Below, piece by piece: positions 34,712 to 45,901 of a stretch of DNA of 64,000 nucleotides. Origin of the DNA: Gnetum montanum (taxonomy: Eukaryota; Streptophyta; Gnetopsida; Gnetales; Gnetaceae); NCBI GenBank assembly GCA_015680685.1, contig MNCI01015696.1:1-64000 (forward strand), given 5' to 3'. The notes beneath the pieces were generated by a model that saw nothing but the letters and a program-made list of their open reading frames with translations, was not told the DNA's origin and searched no databases. The first letter of the stretch is position 1. Each line of letters opens with the position of its first letter. Both the position numbers and the translations under genes were made by a program.

Positions 34712-35914
34712 TGTTGACCTTTTGGTATGTCAAAGCCTTAAGAAAAATGAAGAACATAAAATGTTGTGAAATGTGATGATTTTTCAAGACATCAATGAGA
34801 ACTTAAGAAATGAGATCTATAAAGAGATGTCAAAGTGGAGACTACAAGGACTCAAGGTAGCATGGGCAAGCATGGATAAAAATGAAGGCTATGAGTCAAA
34901 CGAAGATGCTTCAATGATTGGGAAGAAGCCTCAAAAATCAAAGTTCAAAAGTAGAGAAGACATCTTGGCTAAAGTGGAGTACATTGATAGAAGATTTATC
35001 CCAAAAATAGGAGATGTATCCTTTTTAGAGAAGACGTCTCCATAGAGAAATCTTCATAAAGATGTTCCAATTTTAAAGGAGACATCTTCCCAAAATTGTA
35101 GTCAATTTCAAAGAGACATCCCAATCTCGAAGGAGACACCTACACTAGTCGTTAGATAGTCGTTGCATCAATTCTAAGGTGATTTCAAAAACTCTGAGGC
35201 TATAAGAAGACATCAAATTTTTGGAAAAAGTGCAAGAATTTTCAACATCTAAGTAATCATTATCTATCTTATGTTATTGTACTTGTGTACTTTAATTATC
35301 ACATCATTTGTTTGATTTGTTATGAGACTGTACTTCATTGTACAAGGAATTTGTAAATTGAGTTACATTCTCTTCTTGTAATTTCTTTTCTTTTCTTGTT
35401 GCCCTGCAAGGTTGATGTTCTTCTTGCAAGAAGACATCTGTATTAAGCTTATTGAGATCCTATGAGATTGAGTGGTTTTTCAGCATTAAAACACTCCATA
35501 GTGGAGCTCAATTTTATAAAGGTTGCGGAATCCTTGAAACCACATACTAAGCTTGTTAGGACCTTGCGAGGTTGAGTGGTTTCACAATGATGAAACACTT
35601 CGATGTGGAGCTTAATGATTGTACAAGGTGTGATGCCTTTCAAACCACATTGTAAGTTTATTGGAACCTTGCAGGGTTGAGAGATTTTGCAATGACAAAA
35701 CTCATCATAGTAGAGCTCAAATCTTGTAAAGGATCTAGTATCCTTCAAATCACATTTTTGAATAAATAAAGTCCAGATGTGTGCATGGATTCTTCCCTCC
35801 AAGTGTGAACGTATCCAAATTGGAAAACCATGTAAATTTTGGTGTGTTTCTATGTTGGTGAAATTTTAATTTTGGGGAACTTATTCAGTCCCCCTTCTAA
35901 GTTCTGAGTCCTTA
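34712..35914 (+). repeat. Solo LTR (family X) inserted in element B
   Basis: A 1.2-kb segment starts TGTTGACCTTTTGGTATGTC and ends in TTCTAAGTTCTGAGTCCTTA. It is flanked by GATAG (34707-34711) and AATAG (35915-35919), a 4/5 target duplication. It aligns in reverse with 41213-42302, another solo LTR of the family. A run of C before 'TTCTAAGTTCT' near the end recalls copia LTRs, but no internal region is present to prove the superfamily. Confidence 0.8.
35445..35757 (+). repeat. 104-bp tandem repeat within the solo LTR
   Basis: Three diverged copies begin at 35445, 35549 and 35654 with aagctt or aagttt. Each contains 'ccttg..aggttgag.g.ttt' and 'gtggagct.aat' and ends with 'ccttcaaa.cacat'. 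The related solo LTR at 41213 also carries such units (about 41380-41600). Confidence 0.85.
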
Positions 35915-36299
35915 AATAGGATATCTCTCCCATAACTAAACTCATGAACAAGCATTCAAAAAATAAACCACACATTCCTTAAGTTATACACTATAAGTTT
36001 TCCATTTATCATCATTAGTGATTTATGTTTTTGCTTTTTAGCTTATTTAACATTGATGATAATTAGGTTTTGATCATTTCAAGACATATATTTAGCTCAA
36101 CTAGAAGGTGTTCTTTTTAGAGGGTCTAAATATGTTTTCTTTTCAATATTCTATTATAGTTATTAGGTATCCTTATTTAACAATTTTTTTTGTATAGTCA
36201 AGATGCAGGTTGTTCTTTTATAAGTTCTTTCTTTGGTACATTTTCTTAGAATAAGAGCTAATAAGTTGATTCAATGTTTTCATGCATATTTTGTATAAT
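35915..36299. other. Unassigned part of element B
   Basis: T-rich sequence right of the solo LTR; no pol motif could be recognised. Confidence 0.4.
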
Positions 36300-38780
36300 T
36301 TTTTATTCTCATTTTCTAGCCACTAGGTGTCTTATAGTTTAGTGGCTATTGTGTAGACATTATTTTATGCATGCACTTGTTCCTCAAGTTTATTGTGGGC
36401 TAGTACGAGGATTGTGTTAACACTTTAAACTCTCAACCCGCAACTACAACTCTTAACATTATAAGTAATGCATGAAATGTTTTTCTACATAGTGCCATGT
36501 TTAGTTTTAATACTTTATTTTAGATAAATGATGGTTGTTGGCTTTTTCATAAGATTAGAAGACATTGTTTTTTGTAAGGAATGGAGTTGTACGATATTGG
36601 GCTTACACTAGTTCTAATGGGCTAGTAGCTCTACTAGTTTTATTCACATGTGTGGAAACAATCATAAAGAAAGGACATTTTTAAGGTGCATGCTTAGAGT
36701 TGTTAACATTATCATTTAGTTCTATGTTCACAATGTAAATGAAAATCTTATTTTGAGATTTTGATGCTAATTCATCCTACATTATTTATGGTGGCACATG
36801 TTGAAGAGAAGTATTAAAGTATTAAGAATATGGGGGATGGTGAGAAACATATGATTGTGATTCATAGGAGGTGTTATGGGTTGCTGGTATTTAGGAGGGC
36901 AAAAATAGTAAGTTGAGGCATGGGTAATAGAACCATTGGGAGAAATAGGTTGTTGAACATAGTATTCATAAGGGTCTAACAAGCAATTGGTATTATTGGT
37001 TTGGTGATGGCATTCCCCAAAACTGTGGTTTTTGCCACTACTGTTGATAGTAGTCTTGAGGTTAAGGAGTTATACTCAGATAGTACTCTTAATTGTAAGA
37101 TTATATATGATTGCTTTGTGCATAAGATAATCTTCTAGGCATTTGCTATTCTATGAATTTAGGGTTCCAAGCGTAAGCCCCAAATGCTCGTGGATGTAAC
37201 ATCACGAGGTAGCAGCCCTTTGGTTATTCATAGTAGTAGATCTTACATTCAGCATCCTTCTCTAAATCTAAGTCTATAAACTCTTTTACTACTACAAGTT
37301 TTCCTTTTTTCTAATAAGTGTTCCTACCTATTTCCTTATTCTTTTTTCTCTTCTTTTCTTAGTTTATTAACCCTACTTTCTTTGTCCTTTGCTCCATGAA
37401 TTTCAAGCTAGTTATAAAATTTTCATCTATCAAATCTAACATCTTATCTATCTTTGTTGTAATCTCAATTATAAACTTTTATATTAGTAAGGTTTTATGT
37501 GAAATCACCATATCAAGAGCTACCTCTTCTTCTTGATCATAAATATGAGCCTCCTTCTTGCAATGGGCTGGATTCTAATAACATTCCTCTTCATTCTCCC
37601 TTTCACATAGCTCTCCTTCTTTTGTCACATGTTTAATTAGCCTTTGTATCTTATGGGCTTTTAGTTTTGATAATCTTCCTTGGGCATAGATTCCAAGGGT
37701 CTTATTTTTTTTATTATGAAGCCCATCTATGATGTGATGAAGCTACTTTTTAAAAGAAAATTCATGGCTTGGGCATTTGTGCAATAGAGAATAGTATATG
37801 TCTAGGGTTACATCAAGGGATTCATGATTCTCTTGCTTTCATCCTTAGATTTTCTTTCTTAAATTGAATACTCTAGAGAAGAAAATCCACTAGTGGTCTA
37901 TGATGCTACTCTATATGTATGGACTACTAGTGGATTAAATATGGTTATAATTATTTATACCAACTTTTAGCTTCTTCTAATAGTTTCCTATGAAAGAGCT
38001 TAAGATTTTTTCATTTACTTTCAATATTTGGTAAGGCACAAGCATCATGGAAGACTCATAAATAATTTTGTAGATTATAATTGTAGTCTCCCTCAAATTT
38101 AAAAATACTATTCATATTAAATCATTTGATGTTTTAAATTTTATGGGTATGGGGTATTCTTACTACCTCCTTGATTTGACATGTCATGGTTATAATCTCT
38201 ATATCTATTTGCCCTATTGTTATGGTCTTGTCTGTGCTCCCTTTGGTACCTTATCACTTGCCTTTGATCACTATTTCTATGTCCATCTTGATCTCTTAGT
38301 GAATCTCTATCTTCGTACCTACATTTATCCTTGTCATAATAAGATGGCGAAGATGAAGAAGAAGATTCTAATTATGAGAACTTTTAGGGCTCCTATATCT
38401 ACCCCTATGGTCCCTTAGTTTGTCTCTTCTAGGTTTGTTGGAGATCCTAGGGCTTAAGTTTTTCCTTTTTCTAGGATTTGTTCCATCCCCTCTAGGATTA
38501 TCCATAGTAATTTAACATAGTTTTAAATGTAGTAAGGTTTGGAATGAGCATATAAGACCCTTGTTTGTAGTTGTTTATTTCAATTCTTTTTAATATAGAT
38601 CCTATTATCACCCATACTAGTGTCCTCATTATATGATGGACTATAAACCTTATGTGAAGAAGGCATGCTTTCAATTAATAATATGTGTGTGACTTAAAAT
38701 ACTAAATTTTTCTAAAATATAAATTATTAATTCTTTTACAATAACCATTTATGATATAAGTAATCTAAATTACTAGCACC
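36300..38780 (-). pseudogene. gag and start of protease of element B
   Basis: 36300-36400 matches the protease end of A (25530-25640), including the codons around the 'ATK..GTW' stretch. 36982-36782 contains YEYYVQQPISPNG, matching the Tyr/Pro/Gln-rich gag tail of A near 26590. About 37760-37620 contains HHIIDGLHNK and TLGIYAQGRLSKLKAHKIQR, the conserved gag core. All frames are heavily interrupted. Confidence 0.7.
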
Positions 38781-38781
38781 A

Positions 38782-38799
38782 TCTTTAGCAATAGTGCCA
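38782..38799 (-). other. Primer binding site of element B
   Basis: On the minus strand TGGCACTATTGCTAAAGA lies one base from the LTR end; it is a diverged tRNA-Asp-like site as in A, C and D. Confidence 0.75.
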
Positions 38800-38800
38800 A

Positions 38801-39773
38801 TGATGAGTGCTGAGAATTCCTATGTTCAACCATACAAATCACAAGCATTCATACATAATCCAATAAAATTATGTGGATAGGAATAGTGTAGTATCTAAAT
38901 TGTTAAGCGTCGATCACAAGTTGCTATCTTCTCACTTAAAATATTGGTAGCTTTATTATGTGTGATTTAGTCCAAAGTAAGACATATGATTATTAATGTT
39001 ATATGGTTGTAGCTAAGCTAGATGAAAAACTAGAAATTATTTATTTATTTAATCTAACTAATAACAAGAAGATAAATCCTAACCTAGCTTAAGTATGATG
39101 AATGTTCATTTCTACCTTGTTGTACACGTCATGAACTCACATACTCAATGCTAGGATTACCAAGCATTATGCTTCTAGGCTAACCAAGTAATAATGTTAC
39201 TCGGATTACCAAGCAAATACATATTTACACTCAAAATTGGTCACACTCATTCCATCAATTGAGTAATGTGCATGAAAATATAAATATTACCTAAGTATAT
39301 AGAAAACATATGGCATTGAAAGTAAATCTATTTTAAGTCAAAGTATTGTAATGAATAAAAATTAATCTTGATCTTATTATCAATTATGGATTGTGTCTAG
39401 GTTCAATGTCACTCAAATAATATGTTGTACAATTGACTCAAATCCATATTACGGGCACTCACTAACTATTTGGTAAGATTATGAAAGAAAACTGCAAGAG
39501 TTTGGCTATACCACTAGCCAAATAATGCTTAAAAATGGTGGATGTTTGCATATTCATAGGCAAATATGAAGACTAGATTAACACGTGTGTTAATGCATCT
39601 CAAGCTTCACCAATAGATATGAGTCAGTGAGCCTACGTCAACACATATGCATTAACATAGCTACAATGTAGCAAATTCAATATAGCAACTAACTGAGATG
39701 CATCAACGTAGATGTAACATAGTATTTGCAATGTTACAATTGACTAGTATATTTAACAAACCTTGCTTCATCA
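38801..39773 (-). repeat. 5' LTR of element B
   Basis: A 973-bp LTR with plus-strand left end TGATGAG and right end CTTCATCA. It aligns throughout with 31417-32355. Confidence 0.88.
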
Positions 39774-40429
39774 ACTATCTTAGTCTCCACTACTTCACCT
39801 TGCCCAAGCTTGTCTCTTAGCCACCATTTTTGCCCTATTGAACCTCTAACAATGAGTCTACATGAGTCCTAAAGGGAAAAGCATCAATTTTGGTTAGTTT
39901 CGGTAAGCTTTGGAAGACATGAGATACGAAGTTTTTCTAAGAATAGATAAGTAATACTAGAACCAATGTCTGCATCACCTACCTTAGTCAAATTTTTAGC
40001 ATACATCACAAAATTATCTTTTAGTCATAGGTTTGACTCCTTCGAGCTTTTAGCAATAAATCTACATCAATCTTACAATAATAGATATCAAATTTAATAG
40101 TTTTGATAAACTTTGGAAGATATTCAACAAAACATAAAACATGATAGTTTTAAGTGATCCAACTTGCTAGCACCTACATCCACCACATTACTTGCTTACT
40201 CCATGGTCACCTCAACAACCCCTATAGTCTGTGAGCTTAGTCATGTTATCTAAGTTATCTCAGTAGCCCCTACATTCTATGAGCTTAGTCATGATGTTTA
40301 AGTTACCTACATCACATGCACATGCTAGCATTAATGGCATTGCATCACATTACCTACATCAGTGTTGGTATTTACAACACCAGCATCACCTGTAGATAAT
40401 TGATAAATTCAACCTTCTTTTGACCCAAA
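39774..40429. repeat. Diverged local repeats right of element B
   Basis: A unit with 'atcaattttggttagtttcggtaagctttggaaga' (39888-39925) has diverged relatives at about 40085-40125 and, left of element B, at about 31330-31400. A 48-bp unit ('cccctatagtctgtgagctt') is directly repeated at 40213 and 40261. The shared motif on both sides suggests element B inserted into an existing repeat array. Confidence 0.4.
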
Positions 40430-40985
40430 ATCAATTCCAAACAATACTGGTAGCCTCTCCATCCATATCTACATCCATCAAAGGTTAAATTACATCATCA
40501 AAACCCTTACGTTACTCAAAAATTGAATTTTTATTACCACTTTTATTCCATATTCTATATTCTCCCATCATTATAGCACTTGGCCCTTCTTGGGAGGCAA
40601 ACTATATTTATTTATATAATTAACCATTTTCATTCACTAGGAATTGAGCTGAAATCCTTTACCTACACATCCAACTTCTCATTTTATTACTAGTTTTATG
40701 CTTTTTTACACATTTTCATTATTGAGAATTTATTTCACATCATTTGCATTACTTTAATTTTTTTTAACATTAATTTCACCATCACTCAATTATTTCCCTA
40801 TCGATTTGACATTAGATGGTAGTTTAAGTCTATATTCGATTGGAGGTTCATGCTCCTTCATTTCATAATCTTTGATATATTAAGGATTATATGGTTGCAA
40901 AGACCATTTGCAATTATGGATTAGATACTCAACATCTGATTCATGTAGGTTTCTTCATAGGGTTATGAAAGAATAATTTTGCAAC
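40430..40985. repeat. Dispersed repeat, copy 2 (partner at 2370-2925)
   Basis: It aligns with copy 1 in the same orientation. The minus-strand translation keeps YIKDYEMKEHEPPIEYRL, parallel to copy 1, so both derive from one coding sequence. The element family was not recognised. It abuts the 3' side of the copia element. Confidence 0.6.
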
Positions 40986-41060
40986 AATAGTGGTGGTAAA
41001 TAGAAATGATAATGAAGCTAAATAGATAAAACATAATGTAAAGTTTGAAAATTCTTAACA

Positions 41061-41212
41061 CTCTCTATCAAACAAGGCCTGAGTTTTATCATTACAAATT
41101 TTGTAAATTTAATTCATTTACAAAATTTTTAATGTTTTAACACTCAATGGCTTAGCAAAAGCATCTACAAGTTAATCATTAGTATTTGCATAGATAGAAA
41201 AAATGAACCCTT
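41061..41212 (-). pseudogene. Copia RNase H C-terminus and polypurine tract
   Basis: On the minus strand IYANTND, a stop where Gln is expected, then LVDAFAKPLS match the 'xTxDQLADxxTKPL' end of copia RNase H. TTTGATAGAGAG just before TGTTAAGAATTTTC (from 41060 leftward) looks like a polypurine tract followed by an LTR start. Confidence 0.65.
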
Positions 41213-42302
41213 TGAGGATTAAGAACTTAGAAGGAGGATTGAATAAGTGCCCAAAATTGCAAGTTGATCAGCCACAAAAACCACACTCAAATTTTACATG
41301 GTTCCCCAACTTGGGTACATTCACACTCAAAGGGTAGAATCCTTACACACCTCTAGACTTTGTTTCTCAAAAATTTGGTTTGAAGGGTAACACATCCTAC
41401 ATAAGCTCTAAGCTTCGCATCAAAGTGTTTCATCGCTACAAAACCACTCAACTGCAGAAGGTCCCAACAAGTTTAGAATGTGATTTTAAGGATCCCACAA
41501 CCTTTACAAAATCAAGCTTCACTTCCAAATGTTTTGATGTTGTACAAACACTCAATTTCATAGGATCCCAACAAGCTCAATTACAATGCCTTCTCACAAG
41601 AAGCACATCAACCTTGCAGGGCTTCAAGAGAGAAACAAAAAAACAAGGAAAGAATGTAACTTAAATTACAGGTCCTTGTACTTTGAAGCTCAATTCTTCA
41701 AATAATCAAGAAAATGATATGACAAATGAAGTACACAAGTACAATAGAATAGAGTAGTCAATCATTATTTTGATGTTGACAATGCTTGCACAATACTCAA
41801 AAATCAAAAGTCTTCTTATACCATCAAAGTTTTCAAAAATACCTTGGAATTCATGCAATGGCTACTTAACAACTAGTGTAGATGTTTCTTTCAAAGTTGG
41901 GACATCTATTTGAGATTTGCCTCAAATATGCACATATGTCTCTTTCTAAAGTTGGATGTCCCTAGGGAGATGTCTTCTTTCCAAAGGAGATGTATCTTGT
42001 TTTTTGGAGACGTCTTTCTGTGGAAGAATTCATTTTGGCCAAGATGGGTTTTGTTCCTCGGAGACATCTTCTCAACACTTGAGCTCTAGTTCTTGATGTT
42101 TTCTCTCATTAATTTGGCTTCCTCTCAATCCCTAGAGCATCTTCATTTAGCTTGTAGTCTTCATACTTTTCCATGCTCTCATTTAGTCTATGAAGTATCA
42201 TGCTTCCTTGAGTTCTTATTCATGACCTATAAATACAACATCCATAGCAAAATTCCTTTGTTCTCCATTTTCTTTAAGGTTTTGACATACCATAAGGTCA
42301 AT
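41213..42302 (-). repeat. Solo LTR (family X) inserted in copia RNase H
   Basis: A 1.09-kb LTR related in reverse orientation to 34712-35914. On the minus strand it starts GATTGACCTTATGGTATGTC (first bases mutated) and ends TTCTTAATCCTCA. Flanks CCCTT (41208-41212) and CTCTT (42303-42307) form a 4/5 target duplication. The plus-strand ORF at 41380-41664 is chance within the LTR tandem units. Confidence 0.8.
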
Positions 42303-42440
42303 CCTCTTTAGCAAATGCATGATACATATAGTGGACTGTAATTTCATATGTTTCATTTGTTCATGGAATATTATATTCTTGATCAACCTGATTACACTCT
42401 ACCTATCACAAAAGATTAATGCTGGCAATGTAATGTCCTC
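42303..42440 (-). pseudogene. Copia RNase H fragment
   Basis: The minus strand reads ITLPALIFCDR, a stop where Gln is expected, then SVIRLIKNIIFHEQMKHM. This matches the conserved 'xxLxCDNQSAIxxxxNPxFHxRTKHI' of copia RNase H. It is cut off from RT by element C and from its own C-terminus by the solo LTR. Confidence 0.8.
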
Positions 42441-43294
42441 TGATGAATCATGCATGATTGGGCCACATCGATGGGATGTCATCAATAGGATCCTATCAAC
42501 ATAGCATTTCCTATGTTGATGGGTACCTGTCAACATGGCACCCTCTCATCACTTATAAATGTATGCGTACCCACCACATTTATGGTAATTCTTCCATTAG
42601 TTGTAGCGAAGCACTTGTATTTTGTTTTCTCCAAACTTAGAATATATTTTGAGTGCCTGCAATAGGAGTTAAAGAAGTGTACAGATCTTTATTCAAGCAC
42701 TAATGTACCTGAGCACCTCAGTGTGAACAACAATAAAGATGAGCTTTTTTCATCAAACCTTGCAACACTTGGAATAGATTAATGTTTCTCTTATGAATTT
42801 ATTATTCATGCACTTTACTTTATTGAATTTTAATTCAGTAATTAATATAAATTAAATGAAAAACATAAGTATGACCACTTCAAGCATGCATTATTCTTGG
42901 TAATCCCAATAGCCCCTAATGCTTGGTAGCCCAGTAGTGTAGCAATGTGTGCAAGATGTGTACGGAAAGTGGGAATGAATGCTTATGGTAGGATTAGTTA
43001 AGTGTACTTAGTTATTAGATTAATTACATTAATTAAATATCAAATTTACATTATTTTTAGCACTTAGGAAAATCTATTGAGAAAGACAAAATGATAAAAA
43101 TCATGTGCCTTAGTGAAACTTAACCATACCTTTGGATTTCACAAGTGACACTGGGAAGACAACGATCATATCCTTGATATTCACTTCCTAGACCTAGTGT
43201 ACTTGGAGAGCTAAAGTCTGTCAATTCGATCAAATTTATTAGTGAACACTAGTGATTCATATGGTTGGGTGTAGGGACTACTTGCTGATCATCA
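42441..43294 (+). repeat. 5' LTR of element C
   Basis: It starts TGATGAATCATGCATGATTG and ends GATCATCA. TATAAAT lies at 42554-42560. It pairs with 59904-60764 and is related, more distantly, to the LTRs of A, B and D. Confidence 0.92.
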
Positions 43295-43295
43295 T

Positions 43296-43313
43296 TGGCA
43301 CCATTGCCAAGGA
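43296..43313 (+). other. Primer binding site of element C
   Basis: TGGCACCATTGCCAAGGA, one base after the LTR, is a diverged form of the tRNA-Asp-type site TGGCGCCGTTGCCGGGGA. Confidence 0.85.
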
Positions 43314-43339
43314 TTTTAGTTAGCTACGTGCGCTATCTA

Positions 43340-44889
43340 GGACTTAGTGAAATTATTTAAAGACATTCTAATGAACCTTAAAGTCACAATCATTAAGAAT
43401 AATAAAATAGTAACAAGCACTATTTTTCTTTTCAAAGCTAAAATGGCTTCTTCTCACAGGGCTAATTCTTCATTGTCATTCAAGCATATATCCAATCAAC
43501 AAAGGCATGGGGAGTCAAATCAGCTACTGCCCTAGTAATGCAGACTGGTATGTACTCATCCTGATGAGTATGTATTAGATTTCACCTTCATCTTACATCA
43601 AGATAAACAGCTGTGGTGGAGGAACATGGAGGGCAACATCGAGTTGCCGCCTGATTGATCAATTTCTACAATGCTACTCCAAACTCTTATGAGGTTGGGC
43701 ATATAGGGGCTCAATGCTAAATATGTTATGTAGGACCATCACTATCAAGACTACCATCCCATTGAGGCACAACACAAAATAAATCAGCAACATGAGAGAC
43801 CTCACAAAGCATCAAAGAGAAAAAAATTCAATAATGCCTTCTTCCTGCTGGGCCAAAAAGAAGGAGAGGATCTTTTTTCTAGGGGTTCTTAATTCACTGA
43901 CTCTCCCCTTGCATTTGATGATGAAGGCTTGAACTAAAATTTTAATCTACTATAAACAATCTTGGTTGGTGCAAGAATGGATCCCATGACCATCGGGACT
44001 CCAAAGATGCCAGTTAAGGAAGGAATATGGACAAACATGATGATCATGACCATGACAAAAGAAGAGGGGGTAGTAGGCACCATGTTGGCACTAGGTCTCC
44101 TCCCTATTCTTCACCTTCGACATCCTCTTCTTCCTCCTTTCACAATGCCTATGCCTTATAGAACGTTGAAAATGAATAGCAAAAGTTAAAGCTATTCACA
44201 AGGATGATCATTAAAGAAGATGAAAGTTGGTACCTATCCTAAAAACCAGAATCAATCAGACATTGAAGTACTATGCTTGAGCTCTTCAACAACAATTATC
44301 AGACATACTCCCAAGTGTCCAATCTAAGAAAGGAAATCCAAGCTTGGAAACAATGAACACATAAACCCTTGGATGCAACCATGGGAAAGTACTATTTTCT
44401 CTTGCACAAATGTCATGGCCATGGTTATTCTCAATGAGAGCAACTCCACCATATCATAAATGATCTCTAAACAAAAATGAGGAGAACTCTTGGGGTCTAT
44501 TCCCAAGGGAGACTTTCAAAACTTAGAGCCCATCAGATCCAAAGGCTAATAGTGAAAGTTGCCAAAGAAGAAGGAGAGTTGAGAAAAAGGGAAAGTGTAG
44601 AAGAAAAAATCTGGAACCCTTCCATCCACAAAAGGAAGGTTTGGTTCTATGACAATGAGAAGGAGGCCCCACTTTATGAAGTGGTGTAGCAAAAGACATT
44701 GTCGATTCAAAAGTATACTTTTGAAATTTCAACTAAGATAGACAAAATGTGGGACTCTTTGGATGAGAAGTTCCAAACTACTCTAAAAATAGCAAAGGAA
44801 TTCAAGAAGCAAAGTAGTGATCATGATTGTAGGAGAAGGAAGGAAGCTGAGCATGCCCACCAAAAGGGTAAGGGCAAGGCTATTGTTGT
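43340..44889 (+). pseudogene. gag of element C, first part
   Basis: The N-terminal region (about 43540-43700) parallels 28440-28560 of A. The core at 44477-44689 reads RRTLGVYSQGRLSKLRAHQI, then VAKEEGELRKRESVEE. The end (44699-44889) has a charged stretch, EAEHAHQKGKGKAIVV, where the nested LTR element cuts in. Element A and the right flank at 50513 show what follows. Confidence 0.82.
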
Positions 44890-45455
44890 TGTGACATCCC
44901 ATCCCCAGATGTCATGGAAAACGTTAAATATATGATATATTAGATATTATGCATACAAATAAAATATACCAAATATGAAATATATGCGATATTCGACATT
45001 ATGTATAAAGGAAATTATAGGAAAAATGCAGAAAGAGAAAGAAAAGAATGCTTTATTGATATGGAATAATGAATCTGGATCATGCTCTAAGAGTGTTTTT
45101 TTTCCTTTGGCATCTATCCCTTAGAGGTAATCTAGCACTTCCACCATAGTTAGGCCTCTAACCTGGCCAAAAGATATGGTTAGTCCACTTCCTGTCTCGC
45201 TTCACTCGGCTTCTCTTGACTTGCCTAAACCGACTCCACCACTCCATGCTGACACAACCTCTAACCCTGAGTATAAATGCCTTAGGTCAAGCCCCAAAAG
45301 ATTACCTTAAGAGACATGTCCATTATTACAACATGCCCTTTTGACTCTTAATCATAACCACTATTTCAGGTCTTATTAAGAAGCCAATAACACTTGTTAT
45401 GAAGAGGCACTATCTTCATTAGCCACCAACATCATTTGGAAATGGGGATGTGACC
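44890..45455 (-). repeat. 3' LTR of the non-autonomous element
   Basis: 566 bp, plus-strand ends TGTGACATCCCATCCCC and GGGGATGTGACCA, matching 49951-50512 along its length with indels. The terminal 'TGTGACATCCC / GGGATGT..CA' ends form a short inverted repeat as usual for LTRs. Confidence 0.88.
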
Positions 45456-45470
45456 ATCTACCTTCCTTAG
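45456..45470 (-). other. Polypurine tract of the non-autonomous element
   Basis: On the minus strand CTAAGGAAGGTAGA directly precedes the LTR start TGGTCACATCCCC. Confidence 0.7.
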
Positions 45471-45901
45471 GTTTCGTTCATCCTCGAACGAGTCCACATT
45501 CTCTATCTTTTTCTAGCTCCAGTGCTTTCTTTCATGGTCCTATGCTTCAATAATTTGATTTCTCCTTTGAACTTGAAGTTATTTCTTGCTTAGTCTATAA
45601 ATAAGATATATGTGAGAAGAATATATAGAAAATTAAATATTTCTTTCTTGATACATACTTTGTTTTCTAAGATAATGATAAAAGATGAATTAAAGATTTA
45701 TCAACCACCAATCACCAGTTCTAATCAGGATCACACAAAGTGCAACTTGGATCTGGTTACCCAAGTGAAGGCAGGGTAGATTCTTTATTCCCTATTTTTA
45801 TTATCATAGATATTTTACTTATCTAATTGAAATATAAATTAAACAATGAATAAAATAATAAGATTAATCAAATAAAACTAAGAGTGAGATACTTCTTTAT
45901 C

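Larger units (their letters stand above)
31417..39773 (-). mobile_element. Element B: gypsy element of the same family, pol largely deleted
   Basis: LTRs at 31417-32355 and 38801-39773, a primer site, gag and polypurine tract have the same order and termini as in A. Between gag and spacer only a protease-like remnant near 36300-36400 was recognised; RT, RNase H and integrase are missing. A solo LTR of another family sits at 34712-35914. The flanks (CCTGC left, ACTAT right) do not match. The two LTRs may belong to different insertions joined by recombination, or a flank was rearranged. Confidence 0.75.

Noticed and set aside
41213-42302. 3' LTR of the interrupted copia element
   Set aside because: Copia RNase H continues in frame beyond it (41212 leftward) and it has its own target duplication, so it is an unrelated solo LTR.
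44890-45455. Cassandra element (5S inside the LTR)
   Set aside because: The LTRs themselves contain no 5S sequence; the 5S-like stretch is in the interior, so the element is not a standard Cassandra.
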